64,000 nt of DNA, from contig JAUNAB010000010.1 of assembly GCA_030527795.1 (NCBI GenBank), positions 34,363 through 98,362 of the forward strand, read 5' to 3'. Under the pieces are notes generated by a model. The model was not told where the DNA came from, did no database searches, and was given only the letters and a program-made list of their open reading frames with translations. Positions 52,585 through 63,948 of the stretch are shown here, one piece after another. This stretch comes from Pasteurellaceae bacterium. GTDB lineage: Bacteria; Pseudomonadota; Gammaproteobacteria; Enterobacterales; Pasteurellaceae. The position numbers and the translations under genes are program-made. The number at the start of each line of letters is the position of its first letter. Position 1 is the stretch's first letter.

Positions 52585-53187
52585 ATGGAATTACAAGTTG
52601 TAGGTGCTAATGCACTCACTGTTTCTGAAACTACCTTCGGACGTGAGTTTAACGAAGCGTTGATTCACCAAGTTGTTGTTGCTTATGCAGCAGGTGCACG
52701 TCAAGGTTCTCGTGCGCAAAAAACTCGTGCTGAAGTGTCTGGTTCAGGTAAAAAACCTTGGCGTCAAAAAGGGACTGGTCGTGCCCGTTCAGGTGATGTG
52801 AAATCACCAATTTGGCGTTCTGGTGGTGTAACTTTTGCGGCTAAACCACAAGATCACAGTCAAAAAGTGAACAAAAAAATGTACCGCGGTGCAATCAAAA
52901 GCATTCTTTCTGAGCTTGTTCGTCAAGAACGCTTAGTTGTTGTTGAAAAATTTGAAGTTGATGCGCCAAAAACTAAAGTTCTAGTTCAAAAATTAAAAGA
53001 ATTAGCACTTGAAGATGTTTTAATTATCACTGCGAGTTTAGATGAAAATCTATTCTTAGCAGCACGTAACCTTTACAAAGTAGATGTGCGTGATGTACAA
53101 GGTATTGACCCAGTGAGCTTAATTGCTTTCGATAAAGTGGTTATTACTGTTGATGCAGTGAAACAAATTGAGGAGATGTTAGCATGA
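52585..53187 (+). CDS. rplD: 50S ribosomal protein L4
   Basis: Exit-tunnel protein; in E. coli also the autogenous repressor of this operon and an RNase E inhibitor. The tunnel loop appears as [26 protein letters not shown]. 200 aa. It overlaps rplW by 4 bp. Confidence 0.98.
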   Translation: MELQVVGANALTVSETTFGREFNEALIHQVVVAYAAGARQGSRAQKTRAEVSGSGKKPWRQKGTGRARSGDVKSPIWRSGGVTFAAKPQDHSQKVNKKMYRGAIKSILSELVRQERLVVVEKFEVDAPKTKVLVQKLKELALEDVLIITASLDENLFLAARNLYKVDVRDVQGIDPVSLIAFDKVVITVDAVKQIEEMLA

Positions 53188-53489
53188 GTCAACAAGAACG
53201 TTTGCTAAGAGCGTTAAAAGCGCCACATATCTCTGAAAAAGCAACAAATAACGCTGAGAAGTCTAATACTATCGTTTTCAAAGTTGCATTAGATGCAAAT
53301 AAAGTTGAAATTGCTAATGCAGTTGAACAACTTTTTGAAGTGAAAGTCGATTCAGTTCGTACTGTGGTTGTTAAGGGTAAAACCAAACGTCGTGGTGCGA
53401 AAGTTGGACGTCGCAGTGACTGGAAAAAAGCTTATGTTACCCTTCAAGAAGGCCAATCATTGGACTTCGTTGATGGTGCAACAGAGTAA
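53184..53489 (+). CDS. rplW: 50S ribosomal protein L23
   Basis: Tunnel-exit protein that docks trigger factor, SRP and the translocon. Contains [11 protein letters not shown] and [27 protein letters not shown]. 101 aa, start codon overlapping the rplD end (ATGA). Confidence 0.98.
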   Translation: MSQQERLLRALKAPHISEKATNNAEKSNTIVFKVALDANKVEIANAVEQLFEVKVDSVRTVVVKGKTKRRGAKVGRRSDWKKAYVTLQEGQSLDFVDGATE

Positions 53490-53509
53490 TTACGGAGGAG
53501 AAAAAGTAA

Positions 53510-54331
53510 ATGGCTATCGTTAAATGTAAGCCGACCTCCGCTGGTCGTCGTCACGTTGTAAAAATCGTAAACCCTGAATTACATAAGGGTAAACCTTACG
53601 CTCCATTATTAGATACTAAATCTAAAACAGGTGGTCGTAATAATTTAGGACGTATCACTACTCGTCATATCGGTGGTGGTCATAAACAACATTACCGTCT
53701 AATCGATTTCAAACGTAACAAGTTAGATATCCCAGCGGTTGTTGAGCGTCTTGAATATGATCCAAATCGTTCTGCAAATATTGCTTTAGTGCTTTATAAA
53801 GATGGTGAACGCCGTTATATTTTAGCACCAAAAGGATTAACAGCTGGCGATCAAATCCAAGCTGGTGTTAATGCGCCGATTAAAGTTGGTAATGCGTTAC
53901 CAATGCGTAACATCCCAGTTGGTTCGACTGTACATAATGTTGAATTAAAACCAGGAAAAGGCGGTCAAATTGCGCGTTCTGCTGGTGCTTATGTACAAAT
54001 CATCGCTCGTGAAGGTAACTATGTTACTTTACGTCTTCGTTCAGGCGAAATGCGTAAAGTGTTAGCTGAATGTACTGCAACCATTGGTGAAGTAGGTAAT
54101 TCAGAACATATGTTACGCGTATTGGGTAAAGCGGGTGCAAACCGTTGGAGAGGTATTCGTCCGACTGTTCGTGGTACTGCAATGAACCCAGTAGATCACC
54201 CACACGGTGGTGGTGAAGGTCGCAACTTTGGTAAACACCCAGTTACTCCTTGGGGCGTTCAAACCAAAGGTAAGAAAACTCGCCATAACAAACGTACTGA
54301 TAAATTCATCGTACGTCGTCGTGGTAAATAA
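53510..54331 (+). CDS. rplB: 50S ribosomal protein L2
   Basis: Needed for subunit joining and peptidyl transfer. The conserved [25 protein letters not shown] stretch with its key histidine is present, as is the basic C-terminus. 273 aa. Confidence 0.98.
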   Translation: MAIVKCKPTSAGRRHVVKIVNPELHKGKPYAPLLDTKSKTGGRNNLGRITTRHIGGGHKQHYRLIDFKRNKLDIPAVVERLEYDPNRSANIALVLYKDGERRYILAPKGLTAGDQIQAGVNAPIKVGNALPMRNIPVGSTVHNVELKPGKGGQIARSAGAYVQIIAREGNYVTLRLRSGEMRKVLAECTATIGEVGNSEHMLRVLGKAGANRWRGIRPTVRGTAMNPVDHPHGGGEGRNFGKHPVTPWGVQTKGKKTRHNKRTDKFIVRRRGK

Positions 54332-54353
54332 CTTTAATTAAATAAGAGGATAA

Positions 54354-54632
<279 letters not shown>

Positions 54633-54639
54633 GAGGTAA

Positions 54640-54975
<336 letters not shown>

Positions 54976-54992
54976 TCGTAGAGGAATAGCAA

Positions 54993-55700
54993 ATGGGTCA
55001 AAAAGTCCATCCACATGGTATTCGCCTAGGTATTGTTAAGCCTTGGAGCTCTACTTGGTTCGCGAATACACAAGACTTCGCTGATAATTTAGAAGGCGAT
55101 TTCAAAGTACGTAAATTCTTAACTAAAGAGTTAGCGAATGCTTCTGTTTCACGCATCACTATTGAGCGTCCAGCAAAAAGCATCCGTGTAACTATTCACA
55201 CAGCTCGCCCAGGTATCGTTATCGGTAAAAAAGGTGAAGATGTTGAAAAATTACGCAACGCAGTAGCGGCAATCGCTGGTGTGCCTGCACAAATCAACAT
55301 TGCTGAAGTGAAAAAACCTGAATTAGATGCAAAATTAGTTGCAGACAGTATCGCATCTCAACTCGAACGCCGTGTAATGTTCCGCCGTGCAATGAAACGT
55401 GCAGTACAAAACGCAATGCGTTTAGGTGCCAAAGGTATCAAAGTTGAAGTTAGCGGTCGTTTAGGTGGTGCAGAAATTGCACGTTCTGAATGGTATCGTG
55501 AAGGTCGCGTTCCATTACATACACTACGTGCGGACATCGATTATAACACTGCAGAAGCTCATACTACATACGGCGTTATTGGCGTTAAAGTATGGATCTT
55601 CAAAGGTGAAATTCTTGGTGGAATGGCTGCAATTGCACAACAACCAGAACAACAACCTGCCGCGCCTAAAAAGGCACCACGCGGTAAAGGTCGTAAGTAA
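54993..55700 (+). CDS. rpsC: 30S ribosomal protein S3
   Basis: Part of the mRNA entry site and helicase. [22 protein letters not shown], the KH motif [15 protein letters not shown] and the C-terminal [29 protein letters not shown] are intact. 235 aa. Confidence 0.98.
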   Translation: MGQKVHPHGIRLGIVKPWSSTWFANTQDFADNLEGDFKVRKFLTKELANASVSRITIERPAKSIRVTIHTARPGIVIGKKGEDVEKLRNAVAAIAGVPAQINIAEVKKPELDAKLVADSIASQLERRVMFRRAMKRAVQNAMRLGAKGIKVEVSGRLGGAEIARSEWYREGRVPLHTLRADIDYNTAEAHTTYGVIGVKVWIFKGEILGGMAAIAQQPEQQPAAPKKAPRGKGRK

Positions 55701-55713
55701 GGAGAATTGCTAA

Positions 55714-56123
<410 letters not shown>

Positions 56124-56124
<1 letters not shown>

Positions 56125-56315
56125 TGAAAGCTCAAGATCTACGTACAAAAAATGTTGAAGAGCTGAATGCTGAGTTAGTGAACCTATTAGGTGAGCAATT
56201 CAAATTGCGTATGCAAGCAGCCACCGGTCAGCTTCAACAAACCCATCAGTTAAAACAAGTGCGTCGTAGCATTGCACAGGTAAAAACTGTATTAACCGAG
56301 AAGGCGGGTGAGTAA
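56124..56315 (+). CDS. rpmC: 50S ribosomal protein L29
   Basis: Two-helix protein near the tunnel exit. [31 protein letters not shown]. 63 aa, overlapping both neighbours by 1 bp (TAATG). Confidence 0.98.
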
Positions 56316-56572
56316 TGACTGATAAAAATAAACGTACCCTACAAGGTCGTGTAATTAGTGATAAAATGGATAAATCATTTACTATCGCGATTGAGCGTAA
56401 AGTAAAACACCCACTTTATGGTAAATTTATCCGTCGTACAACAAAATTACATGTACATGATGAGAACAATGAAGTTCGTATTGGTGATGTGGTCGAGATT
56501 CGTGAATGTCGCCCAGTATCAAAAACTAAGTCATGGGAACTTGTTCGAGTTGTTGAAAAAGCAGTAATCTAA
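56315..56572 (+). CDS. rpsQ: 30S ribosomal protein S17
   Basis: Early-assembly S17. [42 protein letters not shown]. 85 aa. Last gene of the operon, followed by a strong terminator; the spc operon is not next. Confidence 0.98.
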   Translation: MTDKNKRTLQGRVISDKMDKSFTIAIERKVKHPLYGKFIRRTTKLHVHDENNEVRIGDVVEIRECRPVSKTKSWELVRVVEKAVI

Positions 56573-56590
56573 TTAGTGCTTTGATGAATA

Positions 56591-56625
56591 AAAAAGACCG
56601 CGGTTTTAAATCGCGGTCTTTTTAT
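56591..56625 (+). terminator. Terminator of the S10 operon
   Basis: AAAAAGACCGCG and CGCGGTCTTTTT form a perfect 12-bp stem around GTTTTAAAT. The left arm contains a full ACCGCGGT core, so a USS-like element is built into the hairpin. Confidence 0.88.
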
Positions 56626-56728
56626 TGCAAGTTTAATAGATTAACGGTTTTAGTATGTTGATGTGATTTTATAGATATTAGAATGTTGTGATTTTTCGAA
56701 AAATTCTGTGTTATAAAAATTGAGTCAA

Positions 56729-56746
56729 TTTTTGACCGCGGTTTAA
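56729..56746. repeat. Single USS-like repeat beyond bamD
   Basis: TTTTTGACCGCGGTTTAA, unpaired, next to the bamD terminator. Confidence 0.75.
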
Positions 56747-56750
56747 ACGA

Positions 56751-56775
56751 AAAAGACGCGATTAACGCGTCTTTT
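56751..56775. terminator. Intrinsic terminator of bamD
   Basis: AAAAGACGCG-ATTAA-CGCGTCTTTT is a perfect 10-bp stem with T/A-rich flanks. Confidence 0.87.
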
Positions 56776-56793
56776 CTATTTTCAAATCAGATA

Positions 56794-57600
56794 TTATTTA
56801 TCTGAACCAAATTTTAACCACGAAGGCAGGCTAAAGAACGATTCTTTAGGTTTTTCTACTTTCTTGAAAGATTTCCCTTCGTTAGCTTTGATCAGTTGGT
56901 CTGCTTGCTGTTCTAATGGGGCTAAACCCAGTTCGTGGTAAGCTTCTTTCATTAATGGAAGTGCATCTAAGGTTGCTTGTGTATCTGGATAGGTGCGTAG
57001 CATTTCTGTTACGCGGTTTGACACTGCTACCCAAGCTTTGCGTTTAGCATAGAATTTTGCAATATCTAATTCGTGGCGAGCTAACGCATCTTTGATATAT
57101 GCCATACGTGCGAGTGCATCTGGGGTATAAGGGCTGTTCGGGAAGTGTTGTACCATCGTTTGGAAGTTGGTAAACGCTGTTTTCATTGTGGTATTTTCAC
57201 GTGTTGCACGATCAACGTGGAAGAAATCTTGGAAGAAATTATCGCCCGTTGCCATATTCGTTAAACCCGCCATATAAAGTGCGTAATCTAAATGCTGACT
57301 ATTTGGGTGCATTTGTAAAAAGCGATCGATACTGACTAACGCGGTGGTGTAGTCTTGGGTTTTGTATGCCGCATAGATTAGCCCTAGTTGAGCTTGTTCA
57401 CTATATTGGCTACCAGGGAAACGTTTATCTACGGCTTGTAAATAGCGTGTAGCTTGGCTGTAATCGCCGTCTTGTAAGTAGGTTTCTCCACTGCTAAATA
57501 GTTGTTGTTCTGGTGCTTGTTCAACTTCATTTTTGCTTGAGCAAGCGGTGATAGCGAGTGCTGCCGCAGCAATGAGACTGAGCGATTTAAATTTACGCAT
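56794..57600 (-). CDS. bamD: Outer-membrane assembly lipoprotein BamD
   Basis: Essential partner of BamA in folding outer-membrane proteins. The lipoprotein signal peptide ends ALAITAC with Cys20. TPR repeats follow (SQATRYLQAVDKRFPGSQYSEQAQLGLIYAAYK and later units). Length 268 aa is slightly longer than E. coli, with a C-terminal tail (SFFSLPSWLKFGSDK). Divergent from rluD, as in other gammaproteobacteria. Confidence 0.96.
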   Translation of the reverse strand: MRKFKSLSLIAAAALAITACSSKNEVEQAPEQQLFSSGETYLQDGDYSQATRYLQAVDKRFPGSQYSEQAQLGLIYAAYKTQDYTTALVSIDRFLQMHPNSQHLDYALYMAGLTNMATGDNFFQDFFHVDRATRENTTMKTAFTNFQTMVQHFPNSPYTPDALARMAYIKDALARHELDIAKFYAKRKAWVAVSNRVTEMLRTYPDTQATLDALPLMKEAYHELGLAPLEQQADQLIKANEGKSFKKVEKPKESFFSLPSWLKFGSDK

Positions 57601-57703
57601 AGATGATAATCCTTTTTTAAGAGAATGTTGTAAGGTACAATTAAGCGAATATTTTATAGAACATTAGCAAATAAGCAAATTTTATTACGGATTCTTTTCT
57701 ATT

Positions 57704-58678
57704 ATGGCTCAAATTACCTTGTCGGCTGAAATTCAGCCAGCACAAATGGGACAACGTTTAGACCAAACCCTAGCGGAATTGTTCCCCGATTACTCACGAT
57801 CACGCTTAAAAACTTGGATTGAAGATAATTTAGTTCAACTAAATGGTGTGGTGCAAAATATCCCACGCAGTAAAGTTTATGGCGGTGAGCAAGTTAGCAT
57901 CATTGTGGATGTAGAAGATGAAAACCGTTTCGAGCCAGAGAATATTCCGCTGAATATTGTATATGAAGATGATGATATTTTAGTGATTAATAAACCCAAA
58001 AATCTGGTTGTTCACCCAGGGGCGGGCAATCCAAAAGGCACGGTGTTGAATGCATTATTATATCATTATCCCCAGATTGCAGAAGTGCCACGAGCTGGCA
58101 TTGTACATCGTTTAGATAAGGATACCACGGGATTAATGGTGGTTGCCAAAACGATTCCTGCACAAACCCAATTAGTGCGTGCGTTACAAAAACGGCGGAT
58201 TACCCGTGAATATGAAGCCATTGCATTTGGGATTATGACACAGGGCGGAACGGTTGATGAACCTATGGCTCGCCATTCTACAAAACGCACTCAAATGGCG
58301 GTTCATCCAATGGGAAAACCTGCGGTAACGCATTATCGCATTATGGAGCGTTTCCGTAATTATACCCGTTTACGCTTACGCCTTGAAACTGGGCGTACCC
58401 ATCAAATTCGTGTGCATATGGCATATATTGCTCACCCACTCTTAGGTGATCAAACTTATGGCGGACGACCACGTCCACCTAAAAACGCAAGTGAAGAATT
58501 TATGCAGGTACTACGTCATTTTCAGCGTCAAGCATTGCACGCAATTATGCTACGTTTAGAACATCCTATCACAGGCGAGTTAATGGAATGGCACGCCCCT
58601 TTACCTGATGATTTTGTTGAATTAGTTCAGGCACTAAAAGCGGATTATTTATTACATAAAAATGAGTTGGATTATTAA
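57704..58678 (+). CDS. rluD: 23S rRNA pseudouridine synthase RluD
   Basis: Makes pseudouridines 1911, 1915 and 1917 in helix 69 of 23S rRNA. It has an N-terminal S4-like domain (RLDQTLAELFPDYSRSRLKTWIE) and the catalytic GIVHRLDKDTTGLMVVAK with Asp138. Length 324 aa is normal. Its stop overlaps the pgeF start (TAATG). Confidence 0.96.
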   Translation: MAQITLSAEIQPAQMGQRLDQTLAELFPDYSRSRLKTWIEDNLVQLNGVVQNIPRSKVYGGEQVSIIVDVEDENRFEPENIPLNIVYEDDDILVINKPKNLVVHPGAGNPKGTVLNALLYHYPQIAEVPRAGIVHRLDKDTTGLMVVAKTIPAQTQLVRALQKRRITREYEAIAFGIMTQGGTVDEPMARHSTKRTQMAVHPMGKPAVTHYRIMERFRNYTRLRLRLETGRTHQIRVHMAYIAHPLLGDQTYGGRPRPPKNASEEFMQVLRHFQRQALHAIMLRLEHPITGELMEWHAPLPDDFVELVQALKADYLLHKNELDY

Positions 58679-59412
58679 TGGACGCCATTATTCCGAACTG
58701 GCTTGCACCTAGCAATGTGCGAGCTTTAACCACAACGCGGTTTGGCGGAGTAAGCCAAGCCCCTTTTGACAGTTTTAATTTAGGTGATCATGTGGGTGAT
58801 GAGAAAACCGCGGTCAAAAATAACCGCGGTTTATTGGCCCGAGCCTTTAATTTACCTAATGAACCTGTTTTTTTAAACCAAACCCATAGCACCACCGTTT
58901 TGCATTTGCCGTATCAAGGCGATCATCTGAATGCCGATGCGGTTTATACCTCACAACGCCAGCAAGTGTGCTTGGTAATGACCGCGGACTGTTTACCTGT
59001 GCTGTTTACTAATCGTCAAGGCGATGAAGTTGCTGCGGCACACGCAGGTTGGCGTGGGCTATGCGATAGCATATTAGAAGAAACCTTAACGCATTTTAAT
59101 TGTCCAAGCCACGAGATTATGGTGTGGCTAGGCCCTGCGATTGGCCCCACCGCTTTTCAGGTCGGTGAAGACGTGATTGAACAATTTGTTGCACGAGATC
59201 CCCAAGCGAAACAAGCTTTTGTGAGTGATCCACAAATGAAAGGCAAATTTCTTGGGAATTTATATCAAATTGCACGTCAACGCTTGAATAATTGTGGTGT
59301 GACCGACATTACAGGGGGCGAATATTGTACATTTAGCCAACCTGAACGTTTTTTTTCCTATCGTCGAGATGGAAAAACGGGGCGGATGGCGTCATTAATT
59401 TGGTTTGAATAA
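58678..59412 (+). CDS. pgeF: Peptidoglycan editing factor PgeF (YfiH)
   Basis: Laccase-like cytoplasmic protein (DUF152) that removes or prevents L-Ser misincorporation in peptidoglycan precursors; some members act on purine nucleosides. Zinc-site motifs are visible: QTHSTTV, MTADCLPVLF and AAHAGWRGL. Length 244 aa. Two USS-like cores only 16 bp apart lie in the coding region at 58803-58834 and encode KTAVKNNRGLL. Coupled to rluD. Confidence 0.95.
   Translation: MDAIIPNWLAPSNVRALTTTRFGGVSQAPFDSFNLGDHVGDEKTAVKNNRGLLARAFNLPNEPVFLNQTHSTTVLHLPYQGDHLNADAVYTSQRQQVCLVMTADCLPVLFTNRQGDEVAAAHAGWRGLCDSILEETLTHFNCPSHEIMVWLGPAIGPTAFQVGEDVIEQFVARDPQAKQAFVSDPQMKGKFLGNLYQIARQRLNNCGVTDITGGEYCTFSQPERFFSYRRDGKTGRMASLIWFE
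58803..58834. repeat. Close pair of USS-like cores inside pgeF
   Basis: AAAACCGCGGTCAAAAA followed at once by AACCGCGGTTTA. The spacing is half that of the intergenic pairs. Confidence 0.75.
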
Positions 59413-59480
59413 GCGGTTAAGCATTATTTAAGATTTATACTTAAAATCAATGAAATAACAACAAGTAGAAGGAAATCAGA

Positions 59481-60356
59481 ATGAATTTTATTGGAAAAAT
59501 CATAGGATTTTTCATCGGCTGGCGCATTTCTGGCGGCAGTTTATTGGGGGCGATTTTAGGTGCGGTATTAGGGCATTTAGCTGACAAAAAACTCTATGAG
59601 TTAGGCAGTGTGAATTCCTCTTTTTTTGACAAAAAACTGACCCGTCAATCGTTATTTATGCAAACGACCTTTTCGGTACTGGGGCATTTAAGTAAAGCGA
59701 AAGGTCGTGTGACAGAAGATGACATTCAATTAGCCAAAAATTTGATGAGCCAAATGCAATTAGATGATCTTGGACGCCGTTTGGCTCAGGATGCGTTTAA
59801 TCGTGGTAAGCAACCGGATTTTCCATTGGCACAAGTTATCCGTGAGTTTCGGATTGGTTGTGGGCAACGAGCAGATTTGTTACGAATGTTTTTGCATGTT
59901 CAAGTTCAAGCCGCATTTGCCGATGATGCCTTGCATCAAAATGAAAAAGACGTGTTGTTTACGATTGCAGAAGAACTTGGCGTATCTCGCCCACAATTTG
60001 AGCAAATGCTTGCAATGGAAATTGCGGCTCGTCAGTTTAGCCAAGGTGGATTTTATCGTCAGCAAAGTTATCAGCAACAAAGCGATTATCGCCAACAAAA
60101 TCAAAGCTATAACCGAAGTTATCAACGTACAAGCTCTGGCCCAACAATTGATGATGCTTATAAAGTGTTGGGCGTAAGTGCAAATGACGATCAGCAAACG
60201 GTCAAACGGGCTTATCGCCGTTTGATGAATGAAAATCACCCTGATAAATTAGTTTCAAAAGGCTTGCCAAAAGAAATGTTAGAAATGGCGAAAGAAAAAA
60301 CGCAACAAATTCAAGCAGCCTATGAACTCATCTGTAAAACGAAGGGCTGGAAATAG
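59481..60356 (+). CDS. djlA: Membrane-anchored DnaJ-like co-chaperone DjlA
   Basis: Type III J-protein that stimulates DnaK from the inner membrane. A glycine-rich N-terminal membrane segment (IIGFFIGWRISGGSLLGAILGAVLGHL) is followed by a TerB-like helical domain, a Gln/Ser/Tyr-rich linker (near residues 190-215) and a C-terminal J domain with the HPD motif in NENHPDKL. Length 291 aa. dusC begins on the base after its stop codon. Confidence 0.95.
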   Translation: MNFIGKIIGFFIGWRISGGSLLGAILGAVLGHLADKKLYELGSVNSSFFDKKLTRQSLFMQTTFSVLGHLSKAKGRVTEDDIQLAKNLMSQMQLDDLGRRLAQDAFNRGKQPDFPLAQVIREFRIGCGQRADLLRMFLHVQVQAAFADDALHQNEKDVLFTIAEELGVSRPQFEQMLAMEIAARQFSQGGFYRQQSYQQQSDYRQQNQSYNRSYQRTSSGPTIDDAYKVLGVSANDDQQTVKRAYRRLMNENHPDKLVSKGLPKEMLEMAKEKTQQIQAAYELICKTKGWK

Positions 60357-61286
60357 GTGCGTGTTATTCTCGCTCCAATGCAAGGCGTACTTGATCCCTT
60401 AGTACGCCAACTTCTAACCCAAATCAATCAATACGACCTTTGCATTTCTGAATTTGTCCGCGTGGTTGATCAATTACTTCCCCCCAAAGTTTATTATCGT
60501 CTTTGCCCTGAATTACATAACGGTGGTTATACGTCAACGGGAACACCCGTTCGTGTGCAATTGTTAGGACAATATCCACAATGGCTAGCAGAAAATGCTC
60601 AGCGTGCGATTGCACTAGGATCGCACGGCATTGATTTAAATTGTGGTTGCCCGTCTAAAACAGTGAATGGCAGTCACGGTGGGGCGAGTTTGTTAAAACA
60701 ACCTGAATTGATTTACCAAGCGACAAAAGCACTACGGCAAGCCGTGCCTGCTGATTTGCCTGTGAGTGTGAAAGTGCGTTTGGGATGGGATAATAGCGAA
60801 CAAGCCTTTGAGATTGCCGATGCGGTGCAACAAGGCGGTGCGAGTGAAATTACCATTCACGGACGCACGAAAATGGATGGTTATCGTGCAGATAGAATCA
60901 ATTGGGCGAAAATTGGCGAAGTGCGGCAAAAACTGCGAATTCCCGTGATTGCGAATGGGGAAATCTGGAATTGGCAAGACGGGCAAGATTGTTTACAGAC
61001 AACGGGTTGTGCGGATTTAATGGTAGGTCGTGGTGCATTGAATGTGCCAAATCTAAGTTATGTGCTAAAAGAAAATCGCTCGAATTTGGCGTGGTCACAG
61101 GTTTTTCCCCTTTTGCAACACTATGCTAAATTGGATCATCCAAATGACAGCGGGTTTTATCATATCGCACGAATTAAGCAATGGTTACAATACTTAAAAA
61201 AAGAATATAGCGAAGCTGGCGAATTATTTGAACGCCTTAAACCTTGCCAAAGTGCAGAACAGCTACGAGAGAAACTGTTAAATTAA
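60357..61286 (+). CDS. dusC: tRNA-dihydrouridine(16) synthase DusC
   Basis: Reduces U16 of t[23 protein letters not shown], the catalytic [20 protein letters not shown] and the C-terminal [16 protein letters not shown] identify the DusC branch. The start codon is GTG at 60357, directly after the djlA TAG; no ATG is available nearby. Length 309 aa. Second Dus paralogue in the window. Confidence 0.95.
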   Translation: MRVILAPMQGVLDPLVRQLLTQINQYDLCISEFVRVVDQLLPPKVYYRLCPELHNGGYTSTGTPVRVQLLGQYPQWLAENAQRAIALGSHGIDLNCGCPSKTVNGSHGGASLLKQPELIYQATKALRQAVPADLPVSVKVRLGWDNSEQAFEIADAVQQGGASEITIHGRTKMDGYRADRINWAKIGEVRQKLRIPVIANGEIWNWQDGQDCLQTTGCADLMVGRGALNVPNLSYVLKENRSNLAWSQVFPLLQHYAKLDHPNDSGFYHIARIKQWLQYLKKEYSEAGELFERLKPCQSAEQLREKLLN

Positions 61287-61298
61287 AAATAGGGGTAG

Positions 61299-61340
61299 AA
61301 AACCGCGGTCAAAAAAACGCTTGGATTGTTGACCGCGGTA
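61299..61340. terminator. Inverted USS pair after dusC
   Basis: AAAACCGCGGTCAAAAAAAC and TTGTTGACCGCGGTAGAA, cores about 30 bp apart. Separates dusC from a convergent broken gene. Confidence 0.7.
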
Positions 61341-61348
61341 GAATCTGA

Positions 61349-62229
61349 TTAAAAATCTTCAGCATAGGCTAAAAAATCAAACTCTTCATCAGTGCCACTA
61401 AAGACATGTGCAGCGTAATGAACGATTGCTGCTACAGGATCGATTAAACGTTTTACACTCAACGGGTCCGCATTTTTAGTTAAATATAATACGGGTTCTT
61501 GTTGCCCTGCGGTTTTGCTTCTAAATATTTGATAGCCAGTATGACCACCATCATCTTCCAATCGGGTATCTAACAAGCCAGGTAAGATAATGTGCGTATT
61601 TTCATCATTACTAAAATCGCCCACAGGTTTACCAAACTTTTGTGCTAACCAATCAAACTTTTGCCTTTTTTCTTTTCTCGTTCCGTAACGTAATAAACTT
61701 TTAAAACCTAACATTTGTGATGTGGGTAAACGGCTTCTCATTATGCTCATTGAAATACAGTTTTCGAAAATATGCCACATATCTGAATGATAGAACCATG
61801 ATTTCAGGAGTGCTTCAGGAATATAACGCGGATCTAGGTTACGAAAAGGACTCTCCGATGCATAAGCATTGTTTGAATATTTAATTCGGTATTCCTTACC
61901 ATTAAGCATAAAGCCAAAAGTAGTATAATCCCCTGTTAGTTCTTTTAATGATTCATCAACATATTCTACAGCATAAAAAAGGTGACTTCACTTTGCTGGA
62001 TAAGCTGATAGGTTGCTGGCTGTGTGTCTTTAAATGGTGTAAAAAAGTAGTCCTTTAGTTCTGATTGACTAGACGCATATTGCCGAAAATTAATCGGATC
62101 AAAATCTTTTATGTTATCTGGAATATATATTTTATCAATATCTACATCAGCTAAATCAAAAAAGAGCTCATCGATACCTAAACGTTGTTTAAAGTTTTCT
62201 ATATTGATATTGCTTACATTTTTTGTCAT
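61349..62229 (-). pseudogene. Unknown protein gene split by a one-base frameshift
   Basis: Two frames join into one. The first runs from ATG at 62229 (MTKNVSNINIENF, AGGAAA upstream) to QQSEVTFF and then a stop at 61966. Adding one T to the T6 run (plus-strand A6 at 61975-61980) continues as YAVEYVDESLKELTGDYTTFGF and then in frame to 61349, giving about 293 aa. I do not recognise the family. It is polar, cytoplasmic in look, without signal peptide; motifs such as YHSDMWHIFENC and DGGHTGYQIFRSK stand out. Pseudogene, phase-variable gene or sequencing error are all possible. Confidence 0.75.
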
Positions 62230-62270
62230 AAAAATTTCCTGTTGGGATAATATCAAGCTCTAATTTGCCA

Positions 62271-62314
62271 CAACCCGCGGTCAGAAAAACGCTTGGATTT
62301 TTGACCGCGGGTTG
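62271..62314. terminator. Inverted USS pair after brnQ
   Basis: CAACCCGCGGTCA and TGACCGCGGGTTG are perfect arms. Both cores carry the same, compensating change (CCCGCGG/CCGCGGG), so base pairing is kept while the USS core is altered. Confidence 0.78.
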
Positions 62315-62321
62315 TGTTGTT

Positions 62322-63626
62322 TTAAGCTTTTTTACCCTTAATCAAGGTTATTCCAACGCCAATTATAATGCCGAGAAAGGCGAAAGGTAGCCATTGGAAT
62401 TTGTAGGTTGAAAGGGGCAGTTGCTGCACGAGTTCAACTTGGCATCCCATTAGGATTGAAACGATTGTCACGAGTGCTACGCTGCAAACTAGTATTGGGC
62501 GAGCTAAAGGGATAAAGCGATCGACTAAAAGCAAAAACATCAGGGTTATTGCGATAGGGTAAAGGGCTAATAACACGGGAACTGAGGTACTGATGATTGC
62601 TTTTAATCCTTGGTTTGCAAGTAGAAAACCAAATAGTGCGAACAGGGTAATGTATGCTTTGTAGGAAATTTTGTTGAAAATGCCATTAAAAAATTCGCTG
62701 ACAGAAACGAGCAAGCCGATAGTGGTGGTTAAACAAGCCAGACCAACAATAATGCTAAGCAATAAACGCCCGTATTCGCCAAAGGTTTGTTCTGCGGCGG
62801 TAGTTAAGATATAGGTACCAAGATCTTGTTTACTTGCGGTAATTTGGGCAAGCGTGTCGGCATTAAGGGTAATGTGATTGCCTATCCAAGCAATGACGAT
62901 ATAAATGGCGGCTAATGCAACGGCAGCGATAATAGAAGCGAGCGAGGTTTGTTTAATCAGAGAGGTTTCTTTTTCTATGCCACGTGCACGTATGGCGTTG
63001 ATGACGACAACGGAGAAAGCAACTGCCGCCAGAGCATCAAGGGTTTGGTAGCCTTCAAAAAAGCCGTTCACAAGGGCATCGCTGGTTGTAATATGAATGC
63101 TATGTTGCACGGAATCTGGTGGCGTATCAAAAATAAATGCTGCACGAATGACCAGTGCGAAGATAGAGATCAATAATGCAGGAGTTAAAATTGAACCGAT
63201 ATGATCCACCATTTTTGATGGGTTTATTGCTAACCAAAGTGACAGTGCAAAATAGCAGGCTGTGAAAATCAGTAAAGATGTGCTACTTGGTTGGTCAAGA
63301 AAAGGCAATATTGCCATTTCATATACGGTGCTACCTGTGCGTGGAATGGCGAAAAACGGTCCGATACATAAATAAATTGCAATGAGGAAAATCATTGAGA
63401 ACGCAGGATGAATGCGTTTGAGCGCGCCTTGATAGCCGTTTTTATCAAAAGAACCGATAATCATACCCAGTAAAGGCAAGCCTACGCCAGTGACAATAAA
63501 GCCAATTATCGCGGGCCAAAATTGTGCCCCGCTTTCTAAGCCCAATTTTGGTGGAAAAATCAAATTACCTGCGCCAAAGAAAATGGCAAATAGCATAAAG
63601 CCAACAATAAGTATATTTTTATTCAT
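62322..63626 (-). CDS. brnQ: Branched-chain amino acid transporter BrnQ
   Basis: LIVCS-family sodium-coupled uptake of leucine, isoleucine and valine. About 12 membrane segments. The N-terminal GFMLFAIFFGAGNLIFPPKLG and IGPFFAIPRTGSTVYEM are the family signatures. Length 434 aa is normal. It stands alone and is followed by an inverted USS pair. Confidence 0.93.
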   Translation of the reverse strand: MNKNILIVGFMLFAIFFGAGNLIFPPKLGLESGAQFWPAIIGFIVTGVGLPLLGMIIGSFDKNGYQGALKRIHPAFSMIFLIAIYLCIGPFFAIPRTGSTVYEMAILPFLDQPSSTSLLIFTACYFALSLWLAINPSKMVDHIGSILTPALLISIFALVIRAAFIFDTPPDSVQHSIHITTSDALVNGFFEGYQTLDALAAVAFSVVVINAIRARGIEKETSLIKQTSLASIIAAVALAAIYIVIAWIGNHITLNADTLAQITASKQDLGTYILTTAAEQTFGEYGRLLLSIIVGLACLTTTIGLLVSVSEFFNGIFNKISYKAYITLFALFGFLLANQGLKAIISTSVPVLLALYPIAITLMFLLLVDRFIPLARPILVCSVALVTIVSILMGCQVELVQQLPLSTYKFQWLPFAFLGIIIGVGITLIKGKKA

Positions 63627-63826
63627 AAGATAATAGTCAATGATAAGTTAAATGTGGGATTAATTTCAAAAAAGGATTTTGACGAATAAATTAATCTCGA
63701 ATTAATAAAGTGGCGTACTTTATCATTTTTGGCGAAAAGAGAAAATAGGAAATAAAAATAAGTCTCAAATATCAAATAAAAGACAATAAATGGTATTGAA
63801 AATTGAATAGAATTTAAATGATGAAG

Positions 63827-63902
63827 TGGTGGGCGATACCGGTCTCGAACCAGTGACCCCCTCCTTGTAAGGGAGGTGCTCTCCCAACTGAGCTAATCGC
63901 CC
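63827..63902 (-). tRNA. tRNA-Val (anticodon TAC)
   Basis: On the minus strand GGGCGAT pairs with ATCGCCC, the anticodon arm is CTCCC-TTACAAG-GAGGG and the 3' CCA is encoded. 76 nt. Confidence 0.97.
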
Positions 63903-63948
63903 GATTATAATCATAATTGATTATGCCGGCTTGATTTTAGGCTTTAAG

